A stretch of 56,263 nucleotides of DNA from Deltaproteobacteria bacterium RIFCSPHIGHO2_02_FULL_44_16 (GTDB lineage Bacteria; UBA10199; 2-02-FULL-44-16): NCBI GenBank assembly GCA_001798185.1, contig MGRM01000004.1, positions 1 to 56,263 of the forward strand. Reading direction: 5' to 3'. Positions 50,046 to 56,263 of this stretch are shown here, one piece after another. The position numbers were made by a program, and so were the translations under genes. A model generated the notes under the pieces. That model searched no databases and was not told the origin of the DNA. It worked only from the letters and a program-made list of their open reading frames with translations. Every line of letters begins with the position of its first letter. Positions within the stretch are counted from its first letter, which is position 1.

Positions 50046-52496
50046 TTAATGTGGCACAACAACAGCCGGAATATTATTTCGTTTTTTCTTCGCCACTTGA
50101 GGGAGAGATTCCTCTTCCTTTTTTTCTCCCTTCTTTTTGAAGAAGGGATGATCAGGCGGAATGATCAGTGCTTTTTCCAAAACTTCATCCATATGTTCAA
50201 CAGTTGAAACCTTAAGCTCTTTGAGAATGCGTTTTGGAATCTCTTTGAGATCTTGTTTATTGTCGATAGGAATCAGAACTTCTTTGATTTTTCCGCGATG
50301 AGCCGCAAGTAACTTCTCCTTGAGACCACCGATCTGCAAGACTCGACCACGCAGTGTAATTTCGCCGGTCATCGCAATATCCTTACGAACAGGAATTTTG
50401 AGAAGCGCAGAAACAACAGCAGTAGCCATCGTAATTCCGGCCGAAGGCCCATCTTTCGGAATCGCACCTTCCGGAAGATGGATGTGAATATCGATCTTGT
50501 CGTAGAAATCTTTTTCTAAACCCAAAATTTCTGCACGCGAACGAACATAACTCATCGCTGCTTGTGCTGACTCCTTCATCACTTCGCCGAGTTTTCCGGT
50601 GACAATCATCTTTCCTTTTCCAGGCATAATCGTCACTTCTGTCGTGAGAAGTTCACCACCAACTTCTGTCCACGCAAGACCAGTACAGATTCCCACTTGA
50701 TCCAATTCTTCTGCCAAACCAAATTTAAATTTGGGGACACCTAAATAATGTTCGACTTTCTTTGGAGTAATGCGGACAAATTGAGTCTTATCTCCTGACT
50801 TCGCCACATCACGCGCGACTTTACGATTGACACCGGCAATTTCGCGCTCGAGGTTACGGACACCTGCTTCTCGCGTATAACGTCGGATGATCATCTTGAT
50901 GGCTGATTCGGTAAACGCGATATTTTTTTCTGTCAGCCCATTTTCTTCACACTGTTTTGGAACCAGATATTTCTGTGCAATGTGAACCTTTTCGATTTCC
51001 GTATAGCCTGGAATACGAATAATCTCCATACGATCGCGAAGCGGCTCTGGAATGGACGGAAGCGTGTTCGCTGTCGTGATGAACATGACATGTGAAAGAT
51101 CATAATCGAGATCGAGATAGTGATCGTTGAACGTGTGATTTTGTTCTGGATCCAAAACTTCCAAAAGGGCCGCGCTCGGATCACCGCGAAAATCCATACT
51201 CATTTTATCGATTTCATCGAGCAGAAAAAGAGGATTTGAAGCTCCCGCTTTTTTTAAACTCTGAATAATTTTCCCTGGAAGAGCTCCGATATACGTGCGT
51301 CGATGCCCCCGAATTTCCGCTTCATCACGAACACCACCGAGGCTCAGACGCACAAATTTTCGTCCCATGGCGCGCGCAATCGAACGGCCAAGCGAGGTTT
51401 TTCCGACTCCTGGAGGACCGACAAAACAGAGAATAGGTCCGCGCATTTTTTCGACCAGAGCTAAGACCGCAAGATACTCAAGAATACGTTCTTTGGGTTG
51501 CTTCAAACCATAATGATCATCTTCGAGAATTTTCTCCGCCTGTGTAATATCAAGTTTATCAGGCGTCATCTCTCCCCAGGGAAGTGAGATAATCCAGTCG
51601 ATATAATTGCGAACAACAGTTGCTTCAGCAGACATCGGACTCATCATCTTGAGTTTTTTTAATTCTTTCTCAACTCGACTGCGACCTTCGGCTGAAAGTT
51701 TTTTCTTTTTAATTTTCTCTTCGATTTCTTGAATTTCACTTTTGAATTCGTCGCGTTCTCCGAGTTCCTTTTGAATCGCCTGCATCTGTTCGTTGAGGTA
51801 ATATTCGCGCTGTGTTTTCTCCATCTGCTTTTTTACGCGACTGCGAATGCGGCGTTCCACTTGCAAAATTTCAATTTCCGATTGCATGAGACTGAGCAGT
51901 TTTTCCAAACGCGCGGTTGGACTCACGACTTCTAAAATTTTCTGTTTATCAGGAAGCTTCAACGACAAATGCGCAACGATTGTATCTGCAAGACGCGCAG
52001 GATCATCGATCGTTGAAACACTTGCCAGCATTTCTGGAGGAATGCGCTTATTCAGCTTCACATACTGTTCAAACGTCGACTTGACACCGCGCATGAGAGC
52101 TTCACTCTCGACATCAAGTTCCGCCTGTTCTTCAATCGTCTCTGTTTCAACTAAAAAATAATTCGGATTGTCGATATATTGCGTAATCCTCGCACGCTTC
52201 TTCCCCTCCACCAGCACTTTGACCGTTCCATCAGGAAGGCGCAAAAGCTGAATAATCGAAGAGAGTGTTCCGACTTCGAAAATGTCTTCTCTTCTCGGAT
52301 CATTTGTTTTGGCATTAATTTGAGCCGCAAGAAGAATGTCCTTTTCTTTGTTCATCGCTTCTTCCAGCGCCGCGATCGATTTTTCCCGACCTACAAAAAG
52401 AGGAACAACCATATGAGGAAAAATCACAATATCGCGCAGCGGTAAAAGCGGCACGACCGATTTTCCTTCAACTGGTGTGCGACGTTCGTCGTCCAT
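50046..52496 (-). CDS. lon: ATP-dependent protease Lon
   Basis: This 816-residue cytoplasmic AAA+ protease degrades damaged and regulatory proteins. It has an N-terminal LON substrate domain ([20 protein letters not shown]), a coiled coil, Walker [16 protein letters not shown], Walker [10 protein letters not shown], and the Ser/Lys protease domain ([11 protein letters not shown] with catalytic Ser; [13 protein letters not shown] with Lys). AAAGGAGAACTCC precedes the ATG. The C-terminal tail is Lys/Glu-rich. It follows clpX by 23 nt. Confidence 0.97.
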   Translation of the reverse strand: MDDERRTPVEGKSVVPLLPLRDIVIFPHMVVPLFVGREKSIAALEEAMNKEKDILLAAQINAKTNDPRREDIFEVGTLSSIIQLLRLPDGTVKVLVEGKKRARITQYIDNPNYFLVETETIEEQAELDVESEALMRGVKSTFEQYVKLNKRIPPEMLASVSTIDDPARLADTIVAHLSLKLPDKQKILEVVSPTARLEKLLSLMQSEIEILQVERRIRSRVKKQMEKTQREYYLNEQMQAIQKELGERDEFKSEIQEIEEKIKKKKLSAEGRSRVEKELKKLKMMSPMSAEATVVRNYIDWIISLPWGEMTPDKLDITQAEKILEDDHYGLKQPKERILEYLAVLALVEKMRGPILCFVGPPGVGKTSLGRSIARAMGRKFVRLSLGGVRDEAEIRGHRRTYIGALPGKIIQSLKKAGASNPLFLLDEIDKMSMDFRGDPSAALLEVLDPEQNHTFNDHYLDLDYDLSHVMFITTANTLPSIPEPLRDRMEIIRIPGYTEIEKVHIAQKYLVPKQCEENGLTEKNIAFTESAIKMIIRRYTREAGVRNLEREIAGVNRKVARDVAKSGDKTQFVRITPKKVEHYLGVPKFKFGLAEELDQVGICTGLAWTEVGGELLTTEVTIMPGKGKMIVTGKLGEVMKESAQAAMSYVRSRAEILGLEKDFYDKIDIHIHLPEGAIPKDGPSAGITMATAVVSALLKIPVRKDIAMTGEITLRGRVLQIGGLKEKLLAAHRGKIKEVLIPIDNKQDLKEIPKRILKELKVSTVEHMDEVLEKALIIPPDHPFFKKKGEKKEEESLPQVAKKKRNNIPAVVVPH

Positions 52497-52519
52497 GGAG
52501 TTCTCCTTTATTATTATTT

Positions 52520-53776
52520 TTAAGCTGTTTCAGCTTTCTTTTCATACACCATCAATGGTTTTGCTTTTTTTGTAATCACCTCTTCGTTGACCACCACTTC
52601 GCGAATATCTTCGCGTGAAGGAATGTCATACATCACTTCTAACATCACACTTTCAAGGATCGCACGAAGTCCTCGTGCGCCCGATTTTCTTCGAATGGCT
52701 TCATGCGCCACAGCTTTGAGCGCATCGTCTGCAAAGTTGAGCTTTACTTTTTCAAATTCCAAAAGGCGCTGATACTGACGCACCAATGCATTCTTGGGTT
52801 CTGTCAAAATAGAAACAAGCGCTGATTCATCAAGTTCATCGAGCGTTGCCAGCACCGGAATACGGCCCATAAACTCTGGAATCATTCCATACTTCAAAAA
52901 GTCTTCGATCTGCACTTCGGAGAGAAGCTCACCCAATCGCTTGTTTGTCTTTCCTTTGACTTCAGCACCAAAGCCAAGTTTCTTCTCACCAATGCGTCGT
53001 TCAATAATATCTTCGAGACCCACAAACGTTCCACCCATAATAAAAAGAATGTTCGAGGTGTCCACCGGAATAAATTCTTGTTGTGGATGTTTTCGTCCTC
53101 CTTTGGGAGGAATACTCGCAATCGTCCCTTCAATGATTTTGAGAAGCGCTTGCTGCACTCCTTCACCAGAAACATCTCGCGTAATCGATGGATTTTCTGA
53201 CTTACGCGCGATTTTATCGATCTCATCGATATAGATGATGCCGCGTTCTGCTTTGGTTTTATCGTAATCAGCAGCTTGCAAAAGCGAGAGCACAATGTTT
53301 TCGACATCTTCGCCCACATAGCCTGCTTCCGTCAGAGCCGTTGCATCCGCAATCGCAAACGGAACTTTCAAAAGTCGCGCGAGTGTTTGCGCGAGAAGTG
53401 TTTTTCCAACACCTGTTGGGCCAACGAGCAGAATATTTGATTTTTGAATTTCAACATCATCCGCTAAAGGACGCACGCGTTGTTCAATACGTTTATAATG
53501 ATTGTGAACGGCAACCGACAAAACTTTTTTCGCGCGCTCTTGCCCGATGACATATTCATCTAAAATATCGTGGATCTCGCGAGGTTTTGGGACACCGAAT
53601 CGATCATCGTGTTGACGCGATCGAACATTTTCTTCTGCAATAATATCGTTACAGAGTTCAATGCATTCATCGCAAATATACACCGTAGGTCCTGCAATGA
53701 GCTTGCGCACTTCACGCTGACTTTTGCCGCAAAACGAGCACGAAAGATTTGTGGGATCATCAATCGTTTTCGTCAT
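52520..53776 (-). CDS. clpX: ClpX ATPase subunit
   Basis: This 418-residue AAA+ unfoldase feeds substrates to ClpP. It has an N-terminal zinc-binding domain ([18 protein letters not shown]...ICDECIELC), Walker [16 protein letters not shown], Walker [12 protein letters not shown], the IGF loop replaced by LGF ([11 protein letters not shown]), and the sensor 2 [15 protein letters not shown] 53776 follows AAAGGAGGAACA and begins the usual MTKT sequence; longer frames upstream are spurious. Order tig-clpP-clpX-lon is the classical one. Confidence 0.96.
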   Translation of the reverse strand: MTKTIDDPTNLSCSFCGKSQREVRKLIAGPTVYICDECIELCNDIIAEENVRSRQHDDRFGVPKPREIHDILDEYVIGQERAKKVLSVAVHNHYKRIEQRVRPLADDVEIQKSNILLVGPTGVGKTLLAQTLARLLKVPFAIADATALTEAGYVGEDVENIVLSLLQAADYDKTKAERGIIYIDEIDKIARKSENPSITRDVSGEGVQQALLKIIEGTIASIPPKGGRKHPQQEFIPVDTSNILFIMGGTFVGLEDIIERRIGEKKLGFGAEVKGKTNKRLGELLSEVQIEDFLKYGMIPEFMGRIPVLATLDELDESALVSILTEPKNALVRQYQRLLEFEKVKLNFADDALKAVAHEAIRRKSGARGLRAILESVMLEVMYDIPSREDIREVVVNEEVITKKAKPLMVYEKKAETA

Positions 53777-53792
53777 TGTTCCTCCTTTACCA

Positions 53793-54440
53793 TTACTTTT
53801 TCCCCTTGCTCGGAAGTTCACTGATGTGCTTTTCTTTATGAGGGCGATACAACACCACTTCATCGATGATGCCGTAATCTTTCGCTTCTTCACATCCCAT
53901 GAAAAAATCGCGATCTGTATCAGTGGAAATCTTCTCGAGAGAACGTCCTGTATGCTTTGCTAAAAGTTCATTGAGCTTCTGACGCATCCGCAAAATTTCT
54001 TTGGCATGAATTTCAATATCCGAAGCCTGGCCACGAAATCCACCAAGGGGCTGATGAATCATAATGCGCGCATGCGGAAGGGTAAATCGCTTCCCTTTTG
54101 CTCCGGCTGCCAACAACACTGCCCCCATACTCGCCGCCTGACCCATACACAGAGTCGAAACTTCCGGGCGAATGTACTGCATCGTATCATAAATCGCCAA
54201 CCCCGCCGTCACTGCTCCCCCGGGAGAGTTAATATATAAATGAATGTCTTTATCTGGATCTTCGGACTCTAAAAACAAGAGCTGGGCAATAATCACGTTA
54301 GCAAGGTCGTCGGTAATGGGTTGACCAATAAAGACAATGCGATCTTTCAGAAGCCGGGAATAGATATCATAGGCTCGCTCCCCCCGGTGCGTCTGCTCGA
54401 TAACCATTGGAATCAGTTCATTTCTGAGCACATTTACCAA
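53793..54440 (-). CDS. clpP: ClpP protease subunit
   Basis: This 215-residue serine peptidase has the catalytic Ser in [17 protein letters not shown], His in [12 protein letters not shown], and Asp in [10 protein letters not shown]. It forms the two-ring chamber used by ClpX. The start is TTG at 54440 with GGAGGG 8 nt upstream; an ATG 11 codons in lacks such a site. The 84-bp gap to tig carries a long hairpin. Confidence 0.95.
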   Translation of the reverse strand: MVNVLRNELIPMVIEQTHRGERAYDIYSRLLKDRIVFIGQPITDDLANVIIAQLLFLESEDPDKDIHLYINSPGGAVTAGLAIYDTMQYIRPEVSTLCMGQAASMGAVLLAAGAKGKRFTLPHARIMIHQPLGGFRGQASDIEIHAKEILRMRQKLNELLAKHTGRSLEKISTDTDRDFFMGCEEAKDYGIIDEVVLYRPHKEKHISELPSKGKK

Positions 54441-54477
54441 TTTCGTACCCTCCGTTACAAAACCACTTGCATTTTCG

Positions 54478-54518
54478 GGTCGCTACGAACTGCTCTCCGC
54501 AGCAGTTCGGTCGACCCT
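54478..54518. promoter_or_regulatory. Long hairpin between tig and clpP
   Basis: GGGTCG and CGACCC (6 bp) close an inner 9-bp stem CGAACTGCT/AGCAGTTCG with a 6-nt loop and small bulges. It is not followed by a T-run on the minus strand, so it is more likely a processing, stability or repeat element than a terminator. Confidence 0.55.
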
Positions 54519-54524
54519 CACTTT

Positions 54525-55850
54525 TCACGATTTCTTTCCAGATTTTTTCGTTTTTTTCTCTTTTTTTGGATCGACGTCTCTAATTTTAGACTTCCCCGCT
54601 ACGAAATCAAGGGCTTTCTCGAGAAATATTTCAGATCCTAAACGACTGATCAGTCCTTTTTGTTCAAAATGAGCTCTGACTTCGCTTTCTTTCTGTCCGG
54701 AGGCGGCTGCAATCGTTTGAATTCGTTCGGTTATTTCTTCGGCAGTGACTTGCAAACCCTCTTTTTTGCCAATAGCGCTGATGACTAAAAAGCCTCGGGT
54801 GCGAAGAAGGGCTTCATGATAGTTCTCTTTTACAAAATGTTCGGCATTTATTCCAACATCTTGAAGCGTTTTGCCCTGCCGCTGAAGATCTCGATGGAGT
54901 TGTTCGATCATTCCATTGAGCTCTGCCTGAACCATCGTCTGTGGAACTTCGATCGGATGTTCTTCGGCAAGTTTCTCCATCACTTGTCGATGAAGCGAAC
55001 GACGTGTCATATTCTTTTTTGCTTCGAGAATACGATTTTTTAATTCCTCCTGAAGTTTTTCAAAAGTTTCATAGCTCCCGAGGGATTTCGCAAATTCGTC
55101 ATCGAGATGGGGAACAACTTTTCGACGAAGATCCGTAAGTTGAACTTCAAACGCCCCTTTTTTCCCTGCCACCTCTTGATTGAAATAATCTGTTGGATAG
55201 ACAAAATGAATGTTTCGCTTCTCCCCTTTTTTCATTCCGCTGAGCTCATGCTCAAATTCTTTCAAGAGATGTCCACTTCCGATATCGACCACAAAATCTT
55301 TGGATTCACTCCCCTTAAACGGTTTTCCATCTGCTGTCCCTTTAAAGTTGATGCGCCCCATCATGCCTTCGGCCAGACCTTCTCCTTCAACAGGTTCAAG
55401 CTGTGTCATCCGCTCTTGAAGACGACGCAGCTCTTGTTGCATCTCTTCGTCAGTCACTTCATGCGGTTCTCGTTCAAGATGAAGACCGGTATATTTTTTG
55501 AGTTCAAGTTCAGGAACAATTTCATACGTGGCACGATACGATAAGCCCTCTCCCTTCGTCAGAATTGCGGGTTCAATTTTCGGATCGCTAATGGGACGAG
55601 CTTCCACTTCCCGAAGCGCATCGGGATAACTATCGCGCACCACTTGCTCGAGAACTTCGTGCTGAAGATTATCACCGAGCTGTTTTTCCACCACAGCAGC
55701 AGGAACTTTTCCTTTTCGAAATCCAGGGATTTTGATTTCCTTTGCTAAGCGGCTCAAAACTTTTTGCCGGCTCTTTTCGACAAGCTCTGCTGTAACTTCC
55801 ACCACTATCGCTTGTGAAATCGAATTGATCTGTTCAAGTTTTGCCTTCAT
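54525..55850 (-). CDS. tig: Trigger factor
   Basis: This 441-residue ribosome-bound chaperone has the N-terminal ribosome-binding domain (IKIPGFRKGKVPAAVVEKQLG, containing the GFRxGKxP signature), an FKBP-type prolyl isomerase domain (about residues 160-245), and a helical C-terminal cradle with a Lys-rich tail. AAAGGATTTT precedes the ATG. It is first in tig-clpP-clpX-lon, linking nascent-chain folding with degradation. Confidence 0.96.
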   Translation of the reverse strand: MKAKLEQINSISQAIVVEVTAELVEKSRQKVLSRLAKEIKIPGFRKGKVPAAVVEKQLGDNLQHEVLEQVVRDSYPDALREVEARPISDPKIEPAILTKGEGLSYRATYEIVPELELKKYTGLHLEREPHEVTDEEMQQELRRLQERMTQLEPVEGEGLAEGMMGRINFKGTADGKPFKGSESKDFVVDIGSGHLLKEFEHELSGMKKGEKRNIHFVYPTDYFNQEVAGKKGAFEVQLTDLRRKVVPHLDDEFAKSLGSYETFEKLQEELKNRILEAKKNMTRRSLHRQVMEKLAEEHPIEVPQTMVQAELNGMIEQLHRDLQRQGKTLQDVGINAEHFVKENYHEALLRTRGFLVISAIGKKEGLQVTAEEITERIQTIAAASGQKESEVRAHFEQKGLISRLGSEIFLEKALDFVAGKSKIRDVDPKKEKKTKKSGKKS

Positions 55851-55863
55851 AAAATCCTTTCTG

Positions 55864-55945
55864 TGCGAGGAGAGGGACTCGAACCCCCAAGGGTTACCCC
55901 ACCAGATCCTAAGTCTGGCGCGTCTGCCAATTCCGCCATCCTCGC
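55864..55945 (-). tRNA. tRNA-Leu (anticodon UAG)
   Basis: This is an 82-nt class II tRNA: acceptor GCGAGGA with complement TCCTCGC, anticodon loop CTTAGGA, a short variable arm and T-loop GGTTCGAGTCC. CCA is not encoded, unlike the tRNA-Ile2 gene. It lies just upstream of tig on the same strand. Confidence 0.93.
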
Positions 55946-56013
55946 AAAATTGTGAACAAAAAGACTATCGGTTTCTCCTTGCCTTCGCAAGGAAAAGGCT
56001 TGATATCGCTCCC

Positions 56014-56263
56014 ATGGAAAACTTCAAGATAGAAATACTAACGCTTCAAGAAGGATGTGGTTTTGTTGAAAGCACCGCTGCACATCTGCGCCTTAAGGGA
56101 CCTGACACCACGACATTCCTCCACCGCCTTCTGACAAATAATGTCCAAAAATTACCTATCGGTGGCATTCAATGGAACGCACTTTGTGATCGCAAAGGAA
56201 AAGTGAAAACACTTTTTCAACTGATCAAGTGCAGCGAAGAAGGCAGTCGTATCATCGCTGAAA
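56014..56263 (+). CDS. Start of a YgfZ/GcvT-like folate-binding protein
   Basis: The frame runs off the right edge; 83 residues are visible. The segment LRLKGPDTTTFLHRLLTNNV followed by LCDRKGKVKTLFQLIK matches the N-terminal folate-binding domain of YgfZ/IbaG-type GcvT homologues, which support Fe-S cluster enzymes. The ATG is preceded by AAGGAAAAGG at a rather long distance. The diagnostic YgfZ Cys motif lies beyond the window. Confidence 0.75.
   Translation, partial: MENFKIEILTLQEGCGFVESTAAHLRLKGPDTTTFLHRLLTNNVQKLPIGGIQWNALCDRKGKVKTLFQLIKCSEEGSRIIAE

Overview
The window comes from a Gram-negative, respiring, probably heterotrophic bacterium of roughly 45% GC. TolQRAB, many lipoproteins, System II cytochrome c maturation (ResB/CcsA/TlpA), a three-subunit succinate dehydrogenase with a cytochrome b558-type anchor, a FadN/FadA pair and a Ser/Thr kinase together suggest a deltaproteobacterium-like or related uncultured lineage. 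This is an inference from gene content, not a placement.

Layout. 1-1.1 kb: end of a Cys-rich secreted protein and a HEPN/MNT toxin-antitoxin pair. 1.1-9.9 kb, minus strand: fadN-fadA, RNase P RNA with its terminator, an RNase HI, a zinc-ribbon coiled-coil protein, a membrane fatty-acid hydroxylase and two unrecognised proteins, one with an HExxH motif. 10-13.6 kb: tlpA-ccsA-resB. 13.6-14.1 kb: tRNA-Ile2(CAU) overlapped by a GIY-YIG nuclease gene, with a broken second copy of the tRNA 5' half on the other side. 14.1-20.4 kb: PKD lipoprotein, UPF0316 protein, kinase fused to a cyclic-nucleotide-binding domain, arsenate reductase-like phosphatase, kbl and tdh. 20.5-27.6 kb: lone receiver domain, pyrophosphate-type phosphofructokinase, ctpA, then tolQ-tolR-tolA-tolB-ppx. 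27.6-31.8 kb: XRE/AbiEii toxin-antitoxin pair, a PRMT-like methyltransferase carrying two in-frame palindromic insertions, an EamA transporter and a REP-associated tyrosine transposase. 32-39.1 kb: ahcY, mltG-yqgF, a parvulin lipoprotein, a DUF192 lipoprotein with a third palindromic insertion, and sucD-sucC. 39.1-43.3 kb: accessory island with a decayed diversity-generating retroelement (RT fragment, Avd fragment, intact FGE-fold target gene) and two Phd/PIN toxin-antitoxin pairs. 43.3-46.7 kb: sdhB-sdhA-sdhC. 46.8-48.4 kb: Cys-rich repeat lipoprotein. 48.4-56.2 kb: pckA, lon-clpX-clpP-tig, tRNA-Leu(UAG), and the start of a YgfZ-like gene.

Metabolically the genes fit together: fatty acids (FadN/FadA) and threonine (Tdh/Kbl) yield acetyl-CoA, the TCA segment SucCD and Sdh oxidises it, PckA and the PPi-type Pfk connect to glycolysis and gluconeogenesis, and the cytochrome c maturation genes serve respiration. 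Tig-ClpP-ClpX-Lon is a protein quality-control block.

The most unusual content is the density of palindromic repeat families. Several supply the stop codons of host genes, and one family sits in frame inside proteins, with two copies showing compensatory base changes in their stems. The other highlights are the decayed retroelement and the tRNA-associated GIY-YIG element.
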